The notes under the pieces were generated by a model. The model saw only the letters and a program-made list of their open reading frames with translations. It was not told the origin of the DNA and did not search any database. Shown here in pieces: positions 22,171-33,191 of a stretch of DNA of 64,000 bases (its first letter is position 1; each line of letters starts with the position of its first letter). The stretch spans positions 806,001 to 870,000 of the forward strand of contig JACATO010000624.1 in NCBI GenBank assembly GCA_018389105.1, given 5' to 3'. The position numbers were made by a program, and so were the translations under genes. The DNA comes from Nautilus pompilius. Its lineage: Eukaryota > Mollusca > Cephalopoda > Nautilida > Nautilidae.

Positions 22171-24645
22171 ATTATTATCATTATTATGTAACTCATGCTT
22201 CCGACAACATGGACCTTGCATGGGTCCTTAGTTTCCTTTCACTGACTAGTGTTGTAATGATAGCCCATTTGTTGTTCCTGTTCTCAAGAATTTCTTTGAA
22301 GGTTTTGGTTGTGTCAAGATATCTGAAATGTTGTAGTTATTTGTAGAGTGAGCAGGTTGCATCTGGAGCCAAATGGAGTCTGTAAAGGTAGCTCTGGCAA
22401 GGAGAGTGTTGCAATCTCAGTTGTGATATAATTACTTGTTCCTGTATCTGACTGAGTTTGGCTTTTCTTGTAGGGAATAGTAGGCTCTACAACTTGTCTC
22501 ATCTCGCGAACTATTTTTCCAAATATTAAGAGTAGACTGATTGAATGAAAATTTGAAAGAAGCTATAGATTCCATAGGATTGTTGATGGGTTCACGTTTT
22601 GCTGCTAACTTTTCCAGGGTGTACGTTCTTTCATTTCCATAAGTTCCCACATGGCTTGGTATCCACTGAAATGTAACAGAGGCTTGAATATTGTCAATGA
22701 GGGTTAGGATTAGGTCGTTGATGTTTTCTCCTTTTGTTGATAACTTTTAGTTTCAAGCTTGGTGACAATAAAGTCTAGATTGCTGTGAGTGATGTTGGTG
22801 GTACCATCATCAGCCTAAGTAATTTGAGAACAGGGCTTTGGAATGATGTAGGCGGAGCATACATCATGATATTGAAAATTGTTGGACTCAGAACTGCATC
22901 TTGTGGTGTGCCAGTACTTATGTGAAATTGCTTCGTGGTTTGATCAGATACTTGAACTTTAATGTATCTTTCATTTAGGAAGCTTCTTATTGATTTTAAC
23001 ATGTTCCCTGCTATTCCAATTTTTGCTACCTTAGTGATGAGATCCTCCCATCACACCTTATCAAAGGCACCTTCAAGATCAGTTAAAACTAAAACAGTAT
23101 ATTCCTTGTTGAACAGACCTTTGTGACACTGCTCAGTGATTTTCATTAGAGCATCAATAGTTCCAGCCTTTGGTCGGAATCCACATTGTAAGTGGTGGAA
23201 GACTTGATCTTTGTGTAGTCTCCAGTTCAAACGGGTGTTAATGAGTCTTTCAAATAGCTTGCCTAGACAGGATGTGAGAGCTATTGGTCTGTAAGACATA
23301 ATTTTTTGCTTATCCTGATTAAGTTTTAGCAAAGGAATAATTTTACTAATCTTCGATGATGAGAGGTAAGTTCCCTGTTTCCAGACGTCATTGAAGAGTG
23401 GAAGTATCATGTTTTTCCCATTTATGGTTAAATCTTTAAACAACTGGTTGTGGATCTATCATCTCCAGCAGTTGAGTTGGAAAGCTCAGCATGTCCAAGA
23501 TTGAGATTTTCCAATGTGAATGGATGATCATACATGTCTTCTCTGTCACAGAACAGGTCTATAGTTCGGTTGCTAAGACTATCTGTATCCTAAAATAATT
23601 TAGAATTGATTGAAGAATCCAAAATACTGCATTTTTCGGAATAATGCTCTCCAAATATGTGGGCCTGGTCTTGAAGATCTGTCACAATTTTACCCTTATG
23701 CTCCAAAGCTATTTGGATATGTCGACTTGAACCATTAATAGTGTTTTCCAGGTGATGCATGAAAGGGTATCTCGATTGATTGAGCCATCAAAATCTTTCC
23801 ATGAGCTGCTTTTTGTTAATTTGATGAATCTTCTAACTACAGCTTGTTGTCTTTTGTAAGCAGCACTGTGTTTGATAGTGTGTGATTTTTTCCACTTTCG
23901 CTTTGCTTTCCTTTTTATTTGGCGCTCCCTAACAATCTCTTTATTGCACCACGATGTTGGAGGGTATATATCGGGTCCTGTTAGGGATAGCTTTCCTCTG
24001 TAGCATTGATTATGCAAGATGTGACAACTTCAACTTTTTCATCAATGTTCAGCTGCTGTTTACTTAAGATAATAACATCAGCTGCTTTGTGCTGAATAAC
24101 CAAAAACTAGATAGCTGCCTGTTTGCTTTTCTGATGTTCCATTTGGGCTGTGCTTGAATGTTTCTTTTCACTCCTGGATTCTATACACGTTACTATAGGA
24201 AAATGGTTAGAGCCAAGTGAATCATGAAGAACTCTCCACTCATTGACTCTGGCTGCCATGTCTGGGCTACTGTTTGTGATATCTATTGAGTCTGTTTTTC
24301 CAGAGGAATGGTTCTGGTAGGGTGTTCTTTGCTGTTGAGGACAATGAGATCATGATCATTAATCCATTCTCGTAATCATGTACCCGACTGATTTGTCTTT
24401 GTACTGCCCCAGTAAGGGTGTTTGGCATTAAAATCGCCAGCTAAAAGTGATTGTCTTGCATTAGGAATATAATCTAATTCTGTTGTAATGCTTTTGCAAC
24501 CATCTCTTGCATATAAGTATATCAAGTTAATGTTAAAGTCTTTATCGATACTAACGTTGGCTGAGATGTATTCTACAATATCAAAATATCTGGTGGATAA
24601 ATTTGAGATACCTGGACTGTTTCGCACACCAACACAGATTTTTTT
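22171..24645 (-). mobile_element. 5'-truncated I-clade LINE nested in the hAT element
   Basis: The retrotransposon lies in reverse orientation within the hAT 3' part. On the minus strand it starts inside the endonuclease domain (about 24640) and ends shortly after the ORF stop at 22195-22193. Its tail of TAA-like units (ATAATAATGATAATAATTT) occupies 22170-22188. TAA-repeat tails and a C-terminal RNase H domain are features of the I group. The missing 5' end is the usual result of incomplete reverse transcription. Target duplications could not be assigned with confidence because both edges are T-rich. Confidence 0.7.
22193..24645 (-). pseudogene. LINE ORF2: endonuclease (partial), reverse transcriptase, RNase H
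   Basis: Domains appear in order on the minus strand. The endonuclease remnant (24376-24640) contains LLAGDFNAKHPYWGS, a catalytic Asp/Asn motif of APE-type endonucleases. A linker follows (23709-24017, with SWCNKEIVRERQIKRKAKRK). The RT core (23051-23443) has ISKIIPLLKLNQDKQKIMSY and RPIALTSCLGKLFERLI, then HLQCGFRPKAGTIDALM and LTDLEGAFDKV. The block STGTPQDAVLSPTIFNIMM (22775-23002) comes next. The catalytic box is T-stop-ADDGTTNI: the Tyr codon is now TAG (22817-22815), in a frame shifted by one from the preceding block. RNase H remnants are seen near 22640 (FQWIPSHVGTYGNE). The ORF ends RTHARSMLSEA-stop. It is inactive through several stops and frameshifts. Confidence 0.8.
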
Positions 24646-24821
24646 CCTTTTATGTTAAATAAAGTCATCAAAAAATATAAATCTTAATTACATGAATTCT
24701 TCTTTAATAAAAAAATATTTTTATAAATACAAATATATTTATTTATCTTGTTTTACAACAATATTTTCAGCTTGTAAAATAGTTAATATTAATAATAGTG
24801 ATAGACATTTTAAGAGATTTA

Positions 24822-24862
24822 AAACTCATGGCCCCCTGATCAAATAAGGTTGCCGACCCCCA
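24822..24862. repeat. right terminal inverted repeat of the hAT element
   Basis: The minus-strand sequence GGGGTCGGCAACCTTATTTG, with a G-rich GGGGGCCAT stretch following, is the classic hAT terminus. It matches the left end (TCGAGAACCT) at 8 of 10 bases in the core. Confidence 0.65.
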
Positions 24863-25265
24863 TGTATACCCGATTACATACGAACATAAATCATTCATAT
24901 ATACAAGTATATAGATGTTTGTATGTACGTAAGTATAAGCTATACATATATGATTGTTTTTATGTACTAATGTATGTGGTATACATATGTGAATGCTTTA
25001 TGTACGTATGTATGAGGGTATCTTTGTGAATGTATATATATACGTATGTGGGTACATATGAGAATATTTGCATGTACGTGTGTATGTGGATATATCTATC
25101 AATGTTTTATGTACATATTATGTGGGTATATATGTGAGTGTACGTATGTACAGGTGTATGTAGGTATACGAGTAATATATATACCCAACTACGTACACGC
25201 CAATATTTATATGCGTACCACATACATACATAGATACAAACATTCATATATGTATACCACGTACG
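24863..25265. repeat. 36-39 bp minisatellite, orientation flipped at both edges
   Basis: About seven tandem units of 36-39 bp run from about 24918 to 25175. Each is built from TATGTACGTATGTATG-GG followed by GTATACATATGTGAATG-like sequence. The flanks (24863-24905 and 25176-25265) carry the same words in inverted orientation, for example ACCACATACATACATAGAT and CATTCATATATGTATACCAC. The array begins immediately after the hAT right terminus. The units are diverged. The apparent open frame across 25046-25276 is a by-product of the repeat. Confidence 0.75.
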
Positions 25266-25700
25266 CTCTGCTTTGAGAATATATAATTTTCTACGTCTCT
25301 TACTTTGCTTGGCTATCTTGTTTTTTCTACGGCATCGTTAGCGATTGAGACATTTTGCACTGGATATTTACTTATCTTATTTTGTTATTTATTTACTTAT
25401 TGATTTGAATAGCGCCTTTTTAGAGATATTAGGTGTGCAAAAGATGCCAGATTTATATTTTAACCCATTTTGTTCCAGTCATTGTAAAAATAAATATTTA
25501 GCAAAACAGAGTGGCCCTCGAATGGGGTAAAAAAAAAAAATTCCGTCTTTTACATAACATAGTAAAAACAAAATTTATTCTTCAAAGTTTCAAGAAGAAA
25601 AGCATAAAAATTAAACAGGCAGAACAAAAGCATAGTTTTGCGGAACCAAACTACCATTTAACCAGGTGTAGTCTCTTTTGTTGACACAAAGTTGGACAAT
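25266..25700. other. AT-rich spacer
   Basis: No gene or repeat is recognised. A short A run (25529-25541) is the only marked feature. Confidence 0.45.
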
Positions 25701-25719
25701 ATTCTACTAAACATGGCTA

Positions 25720-25960
25720 CATGTTGTGTCATAGGCCTATGTCTACAAGGGAAATAACTCCAGTAAGAAAACGTTTTGCATCGGTGGTCCGATTGGGTAG
25801 CATTGCCAATCCTGCGCCGCAAGAAACCCGGCCTTTCAGCTTTCGGCGCCATGCCAAGGAGATGCGCCAAACCGTCTCTGTTTCCCGTAGAAATCGAACT
25901 CTGGCCCTCGACCGCCGCGCCTTTTTCATGAAACATCAGTCTGCGGAATTTAGCAAGTTG
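25720..25960 (-). repeat. tRNA-derived SINE, copy B
   Basis: This is a GC-rich island in AT-rich DNA. On the minus strand GGCGCGGCGGTCGAGGGCC is followed by GAGTTCGATTTCTACGGG (a B-box-like motif) and GACGGTTTGGCGCATCTCC. These match copy C's TTGTTCGATTTCCTCCGGGG and GGATAGGTTTGGCATATCTC. The far end (CCCTTGTAGACATAGGCCTA, near 25740) corresponds to CCTTGTAGGCACCGGTATAC of copy C. The open frames on both strands in this island are therefore probably SINE by-products and not genes. Confidence 0.6.
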
Positions 25961-28900
25961 AACACCCATCTCGAATAAGTTTCAGAAGCGAAACAGACGA
26001 GACGTTACCGCTCAAGGCGACACGTTATTAAATACGAGTAAAAATTTAAGGAATGGTACCTCGTAAGAACATATAAAGGGTGCAGCATTCTACACTGGGA
26101 ATATCTGATCATGTTCTTATAAGAAGTAAACAAGATTGGCTATTCTAACTTTCTTAATCTCTTTTAACTCCACACTTTTGCGTAATTCAAAACTAAAATT
26201 ATTCAGTAATTTATGAAGAGTATGAAACTTTGATGAGTCATAAAACAAATTACTATTTTATTTTTATTGCGGATCATATAAAAGATTAAAAAATTCCCTC
26301 AAAAGTATGGAAAGCTGAATAGTTCAAAGAGTAGCTGGTACCTAAGATTTAATGGGAATGGAAGAAAGAAAAGTGCAATTTACTGTTAAGTAAATCTGGA
26401 ATTGTGTTAAGAGATTACATCGTGTTTTGTTCTATTTTTTATAATACAGCTCCGGTGACTATGGCTAAATGACATCGTCCTTCTAAACTTGCCAGCCGAT
26501 AGATGGCAGCAGAACTCACTGTGAAAAAAAAACAGCTAAAAGATAACCAATGACAAAGAGTTTCAGAAAAGAGTGGAGAATATTATTAGCAGAATTTTTA
26601 AATTAAAAAAATTAAGTAGATGAAAGAAACAATTAAGCAAATAACGTAAATAAAATTAAATAAATTTTGTTTAATAAGTTTTTCTACAAATTGAATCCGT
26701 GGAGTTCTTGCTCAAAATAAAATGAAATATAAAAGTATGTTGAAAATTTCTGCTTAGATTTTTTGGAATGTTTACACTTTTAACCCTCTGCATACAATTC
26801 TAACTACATTCACATTCCACTTTTTCATATCTGTATTACTTCCCACAGGTTGAGCCATGGGGCAGTCACAAATACAGCACCTTCGCTGTTAATATATTTA
26901 TCTCTTTGTAACGAAAAATCCGTATCTCCAACCTCTGCACGTTTTCTTTTTTTTTCTAGGAACAGAAGCGAGGGTTGCTATAGGAACTGTTTTTGTTGGT
27001 GAATGCGCAGATAAAGATGTCCACCTTTAAGCAATAAGGCAAACATTGACAAATTTTTGCCGTCATTAAGCGTTCTGAACGATTGTTTATTTAGAGAAGG
27101 AAGCTGTATGTTTGAAGATACCCGCCAAGTTATGTTTGCGTTGGTAAAAGAGAAGAAACAAGAAAAATTCCAGACTGTAAAAAAGTGAATTAATGTGGTA
27201 AAAGAAAGTCCAATAATTTTTCAGGGAATTTCACCGTAATTCTCCTTAATGATCAGTAAGCATAAACAGATTTTATATTGAAGGATGGATTTTATTTTTA
27301 AATAAATTTAAATTTAACCGAAGTTAAAAGGCGATTAAAATTGAATGTATCAAAATAGAAGTTATTTTTTTTTCAGTTGCTATTTAAGAAATCTTCAGCT
27401 TTATTTCATTACACGAATCTACTGAGCCAATTCTAATAATTGATGCATTTGCGGCCACTAATGAAGTTTGGACTTTTTCTATTATAGGAGATCAGTTATC
27501 TGAAGCGTTCGTTCTCTTATGCTAAGTGTTTTTATTTTATTTCTGTTTGAATCATTAGCAATTTTATTTTCATCGAAACACTGATAAAGAAGTAAAAGGC
27601 TCCGTCAGCGAATTAATTAAGTTGAACGGCCAGATGTAGAGTGAATCTGTGTCAGATCTTTTTGTGACAGAAGAAGAGAGTCCGAATCGCCGGAATTGCG
27701 TAGCGTTCTGAAAGTTAATGCACAGCAAAATTTCCCTAATAAACCTTTATGGTTTGCATGCGCGGAATCGGGTAAGAAAAGGGGCCTTCTATCGATCTCT
27801 CAAAAGTCTGTGCGCTACATTTGTTGGAGTAGAAAAATTTACTGTACTCGTTTCTTGCAAAGTGTCAATATAATAATTCTAGAGGTCTTCTTCAAGTTCT
27901 AATGTGGAGGAATTGTTATTATCTCACGCCGAGAAAATTGCAACAGAGGACCCGCTGGGGCTCGATCAAGAAAGAGCTATTATGGAAGCAGAAAGCGGCA
28001 ACACATCTCCAAAATAGTTTACTATAAAAAGGCTTGCGGAGGCATTCAGTCACGACCATCTTCAAAGATGGCGATCCAGTCATGGAGCGTAGTATTAAGT
28101 GTAACCGCATAACGGAAGATGTCATACGCTGTTATAAAGAGCTAAGTTGTTCAAATGTCCGTTCATTCATTTTAAAACCTCACCCTTCAGCCAGTAAGAG
28201 AACGACAGATTCTTCCAGTAGGGTGAATAAATTTATGAACGCAAATGTTTTTTTTTTCTTTCTTATTTCATGTTTTTTTGTGTTCCATGTAACAGTATTT
28301 TTCATGCTTTGCAGTGGAAAAAAAACGTCTTAGAGTATCAAAATTTTGGGGTAAGGAACGCATTCCTCACTTATTACATTATAAATAACAGGAGAAACTT
28401 TTTCCAATTTACGAAACGTTATCCAAGAACGCATCCCTTTCGTAAATGGAGGGATATCTGTATATATGATTTCGTTTTCTATTTATATTGTATTATATGT
28501 CGTTGCACTTTCTTCTAATTTCATATAACAGTATTTTTTAAATCAAAATACGTTAAAATAATCAAAACCGAAATTTTACGAAACATTACATTAAGAATAA
28601 ATAAACCATGAAGGTAAATAGTTAAGCTGATTACCCCAACTATTTTTCTACTAACTACAAGAGTAGTACATTTAAATGCTACTAACAATTGGTCTATAAA
28701 AGTAGTTTCCACCAGATTGTAGCGCATGCGTTGTAGCCGCGGAAAGTGGAAGTTAGTGAAAGTCATCTAACTACACTATACGACCTGAGCTGCTTTAGTT
28801 TAGTTGGTTAATATAGTTTACTAACTTTTATTTTGAGCACGTTTCACTTACCATGGGTATCGCACTGTCTAATATAGAGACGAAAGTAAAATATTTAATA

Positions 28901-29949
28901 CATGGGAAATACGCATTTTAGTGTTTATCACTGAATAGCACGGTCGGCGATCCGATTGTAAGCTACTGGACTATCACTTATGTGAGACTTCCTAGGAACC
29001 TCGAAGTCAGAACAGTCCGCCTAAATCAGAGTAAATAATGCAATCTTATCACGATGATTCTCACAGGACAAAATGTCATCTCTACGTAATCTTTAATAAC
29101 TAACAAAAATAACAAAAGATTAACTTCACCTAAAAGTAACTATCCTTCATTTACGGATATAAAAAAATTGGTTCTCTTTTTGTCAGTATTTAAAGATAAG
29201 TTAAAGAACTTGAGAACTTGTTGGTGGTACTAATAATAGTATGATCTTTTTCCTGGAATATAACACCGTAAGTTATTGAAGAAACTGAGCTTTTGCTGAA
29301 TTTTCATTCAAATCTGTAAAGCGATAAATAAATAAATAAATAAATATAAGCTTACTGCGTAGCAAAGTTAATAAATAAGATTTTATTTTTATTTTTGAGA
29401 TTGGATAATATATATATGTAACTATGCTAATAAACCGATTAATGTTTGGGGTGTGAGATATTTTTTTCTTAATTGAAATGTAAGAAAACAAGCAAAAGAG
29501 TTTAGTGAACACTTTTTTTTTTAACAAATCCTGTTTCTGTTTAAAATATCGTTAAATTATTTATTTTAAATGTAAACTCTCTCGTAAATTTTTTTCATTT
29601 TTATATGTATGCTCTGGTATTATGGCAAGAAAAAAATCAATGAGGTCTCATATTTTTAGACAATGATTTCCTTTCGCAGAAGCAACTGTCGGCATCCAAG
29701 TCTCCACTTAAATCAGTGAAAGGTTTTTGTAATTGATTATCTAGTTTCATTTTTCCCATTTTCTTGGAAAATGAAATTACTAAGAGATGGCTCTGATGCG
29801 AAAGGTTTCCGATACTGGAGATGGTAAAAGCTATAAGGTGGTGTTGACGTACAGTCTGCCTGTCTACATGGAAATAGACTTCTGCATTTATTTGGCAGTT
29901 TTTTATGTAAACAGAAAGAGAAGACTCAATTTTAACAAAACTGGATGGG
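25961..29949. other. spacer, nothing firmly identified
   Basis: The sequence is mostly AT-rich. The part from 27650 to 28230 is of somewhat higher complexity and has a plus-strand open stretch from 28034 to 28333. I recognise no motif in it. The remainder holds only short homopolymer runs. Confidence 0.4.
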
Positions 29950-30025
29950 AATAAAAGGCGAAGGCAATCCCGATCTTTGAGCTCGGCGTTATGGGCCGTT
30001 AGGATGCCAGTCTCCCGCCTTGTTT
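29950..30025 (-). repeat. possible tRNA-Arg-like SINE head
   Basis: On the minus strand CCTAACGGCCCATAACGC is followed by AAAGATCGGGATTGCC. This resembles the tRNA-Arg pattern GGCCTAACGGATAACGC, then GATC and GATTGC-GGTTCGA, with small insertions. The B box is degraded. I see no intact tRNA cloverleaf, so it is at best a relic. Confidence 0.3.
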
Positions 30026-32019
30026 AGGTTATGATGAAAAAATAAACCGTGACAAATTTTTCGAAGAAGCTGCATAATAAAGTTAGAAAACATTAAATGT
30101 AAAATATTTATCGTGTTGAATTTGTCGTTTCTGACGTTTATCACAACGAAGCCTGCAAATAGTAAAAAGAAACGTACTCATTGTTAAGAACTCATCAAGT
30201 CAGTTCGAGAACAGTGGTTGTAACCGACATCACATCCTTCCAGTTTATCTTCTGTTACAGTCTGAACCTGCTTGTTCAGTAAACAGAACGGTTCTTGTCT
30301 ACCATAAACGTGTCCGTTAACTTTGACCAATAATCGACTTGTCAGTAAAATGATTTTGCTTACAAATCTGGTCGATGCTTAAAAACAAATAAAAATTTTA
30401 TAATTTATAGCTTCACGGCTTCCAGGCTATCATTCCCAAATGGGTTTACTAGTCGCTTTTTTTAAAACTATCATGATATAATGATTTCCACTCTTTTCCT
30501 ATTTTTCTATCAACTAAATATTTCCAACTTGTCTTATCCAATCAAAGACAAAGAATTCTGTAACGTCACTGGCTGTGAGACTTTACGAAACGTGCAACAA
30601 TTCATCTCTCATAAACTAAAACATTTCTTTTTTTAAAAAAATTGTATCGTCACTATTTCGACAGTTTATAATTCATGTATGAACATTGACAAATTTATTT
30701 GGACCTCATGTATGAATAATTCGCATTAGCAGGCAGATGTATTTTAAATTGAAGCGTTGCTAGCCAAAATGTCAAAAAGGTTTTGAATTTGACATCTGTT
30801 GAATTTGAAGGATAATAAGCAAACTGGCAGCGATAGTGTTTCTTGTGATTTCTTCAGATGCCGGGACATACACTCCATTCAGCCTGGATGTAAATTAATC
30901 TTCATTTCGCGACTTTTAATAAGGGCCACGAGATCGTCTTTGCGTTGAAATTACGTGGCACTGAATACGACAGGTACAGAATTTACGTAATAAGTTAAAG
31001 GTGGTCTGTGCATTTTCCACTCTACTTTATTACAGATGAGAAGATATGAATCCCCCGGTAAATTGTCATTACAAGAATAAAGTGTCGATTTTTTACGCCA
31101 TCTTGATTCCACCTGACCTACACTATAAAAAATAAACAATTTAAAGAAGAAAATCTGATATCTTCTTCATGGCTGCGCCAAAGATTTTCGTTTTTTTTAT
31201 TTTCTCTTTACAGTTTTATTCTCAGTTCGCGTCTATTTCTGCACAAAATCCTAGCATCGCACTTAAAGGTCTTCTCAGACATACAGCGTTTTAACCCTTC
31301 CACGCTTGGAAATCTTTTATGGTTTTTACATTTTAAGTCACTACCATAATAACTAACTTATTTATCTTTGGCCAGCTAACAAATAAAACAAGGTATTCAA
31401 CCATATAAATTAGCTATATTATTATAACAGTTGACCAAATGACAACTGTCAATATATAAAATACTAAAGAAATTATAAATTAGTCATATCATCGAATGTT
31501 TTTTGTTCAAAAAGAAGTTTTGACAAACACAATTGTGGGTAAGCAAAATAATTTACCAACTGTAGACCTCGGTAGTAAGAATTAATTAATATGTCTATAT
31601 TCTGGAGGCTTCATGAATAAGTCGAAACCACCCCCCCAATGCCTTCCTTTCATGGTATCAAATGCTATACGTTAAAGTGGACTTCACGGGGGTTCAAAGT
31701 GTCGCTTGTCGTTATACTTTGGTGATAGTAAACAAGATAATTCTAGAAGCTTACCTTTCTTATGTTTGCGGGCATGAACACTTATTTTCGATAAATTTAA
31801 TAATGATATGATTTGTAGTTTTTTTTCAATATGTAAACTCCCAAACAACAAACTACAAATTAGGTTTATAAAGTTTTCACTGATTTTTGTAGGGAGTCAA
31901 TTATTAACATGGAAATTAACTTTAATCATTTTAAATAAAGGTTTTCTTTTTAAAAAAATGTATATAAACTATTGGTTCAGTAGTTAAACTTGGTAAAATA
32001 AACGACTGTCTTTCGGCTT

Positions 32020-32020
<1 letters not shown>
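30026..32020. other. AT-rich spacer
   Basis: No gene, tRNA or repeat is recognised. A short C run at 31630-31638 is the only compositional oddity. Confidence 0.45.

Positions 32021-32087
<67 letters not shown>
32021..32087. repeat. (GA)n microsatellite
   Basis: An almost pure GA tract has two small interruptions (GACAGA and GAAGA). It is the first of three GA tracts within 1.2 kb. Confidence 0.95.
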
Positions 32088-32091
<4 letters not shown>

Positions 32092-32499
32092 TAAAGGAAA
32101 AAATATGCAAATAAGATAACATCGGGTGAGAACTCTTTGTCTCATTGATACTGACTGACCCATAGAACTAAAAGGTCATCTTTAAACGGGATTTAAATAG
32201 TACTTATTATGTTTCATATCTAATGTAATGCCCTGTTAGGTAAAGACGGATTTGTTATGGCGAGTATTTAAAGTTAGGTAAAGATGAATTTAATCACCAT
32301 GATCATATCGTTATTTGCACTCCAGAGGCTCTTCTTACCAACTGTTTCCACTGCTAATATTGAAACGGTAAATTAACATTATTATTCGTATGTTAAATAT
32401 GTGCGTTTTGTTGCTGTGATCAGTAACTAGGGTAAATGTATTCATTAATAAGTGCAGAGAGGGGGAGGAGAGCACCAAGCTAAGGATAATGTGATCAAA

Positions 32500-32706
32500 G
32501 AAATCAGAGCATTCAGTTTCTTTCTATGTAACAACGTTCGCGGGAATCGTCGTCGTCTCCGGGACGATCAGAATACGTGTATTGCACTCGAGCGTGTGTT
32601 TGTTTAACGATATAGACATCTTCGAAACAGAGCATTCAAAGTTGGCGAACGTCCGTGCAGGTAACCGCTTGGCACAAGAAGGATTCACCGGCGGTACGTG
32701 TTAAAA

Positions 32707-32738
<32 letters not shown>

Positions 32739-32831
32739 TCGTCTTTCATGCAAACACAGGCTTTGGATCTGGTTTCATCACCCTTTTGGTTTACAGCACT
32801 TGTGCAATTAAGTGAGTGGCATCGTGACCGG
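32500..32831 (+). promoter_or_regulatory. possible promoter / 5' untranslated first exon
   Basis: The composition changes here: several CpGs lie near 32540-32600 (GTTCGCGGGAATCGTCGTCG, then CTCGAGCGTG) in otherwise CpG-poor, AT-rich DNA. A strong donor-like site (GACCG followed by GTAAGTCGACC) occurs at 32831. No start codon with a convincing frame precedes it, so if real it would be a non-coding leader exon. A GA tract (32707-32738) lies within it. The evidence is compositional only. Confidence 0.22.
32707..32738. repeat. (GA)n microsatellite
   Basis: A GA tract with one GG interruption lies inside the CpG-richer patch. Confidence 0.93.
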
Positions 32832-32985
32832 TAAGTCGACCCCCTGTCTTTGCTTTGGCTGCTTTTCATAATTTTTAAAATTGGGTTCAACTCTACGCCG
32901 ACTACTGTGCATCTGTATATTTATTTATTTATTACCTCATAGTTTCTATATATTTAACCCAGTGTTACAGATGCTCAGTATATAT

Positions 32986-33010
32986 ACACACACACACACA
33001 CACACACGCA

Positions 33011-33049
<39 letters not shown>
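32986..33049. repeat. (CA)n-(GT)n palindromic microsatellite
   Basis: A CA run of about 14 units passes through CGCACGCACGTG into a GT run of about 18 units. Because CA and GT are complementary, the tract is a near-perfect inverted repeat. Read as single-stranded DNA or RNA it could fold into a hairpin about 28 bp long. Confidence 0.95.
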
Positions 33050-33051
<2 letters not shown>

Positions 33052-33121
33052 ATTAAAATTCTTGATCCATTATAGTTTGGGCAGCTAGAAATTTTGTAGA
33101 TCGCTATTTTTCTGGATTTAA

Positions 33122-33183
<62 letters not shown>

Positions 33184-33191
33184 GATGATGA
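33122..33191. repeat. (GA)n followed by (GAT)n microsatellite
   Basis: A GA tract (33122-33180) with one interruption changes into GAT triplets (33178-33191). The minus-strand Leu/Ser-rich open stretch here is a by-product. Confidence 0.95.

Larger units (their letters stand above)
19960..24862 (+). mobile_element. hAT-type DNA transposon carrying a nested LINE
   Basis: The left end near 19963 reads TCGAGAACCTACAGCCCACG, then GGCCTGACCCGG. The right end, read on the minus strand from about 24862, gives ATGGGGGTCGGCAACCTTAT and later GGGGGCCATGAG. Both match the widespread hAT terminal pattern CAGGGGTCGGCAACCT plus a GGCC-rich stretch. Between them lies a plus-strand hAT transposase pseudogene (20337-22067). 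An I-type LINE of about 2.5 kb is inserted after its stop codon. I could not establish an 8-bp target duplication, and the exact terminal bases are uncertain. Confidence 0.7.

Noticed and set aside
24863..25265. A CRISPR array
   Set aside because: The units are contiguous diverged tandem repeats without unique spacers, in a eukaryotic context.
25046..25276. Cys/Tyr-rich open frame that might look like a secreted peptide
   Set aside because: It lies wholly in the 36-39 bp minisatellite.
25721..25978. Open frames on both strands of a GC-rich island
   Set aside because: The island aligns with the SINE copies at 12370 and 58690, including the B-box-like head and the 3' end, so the frames are by-products.
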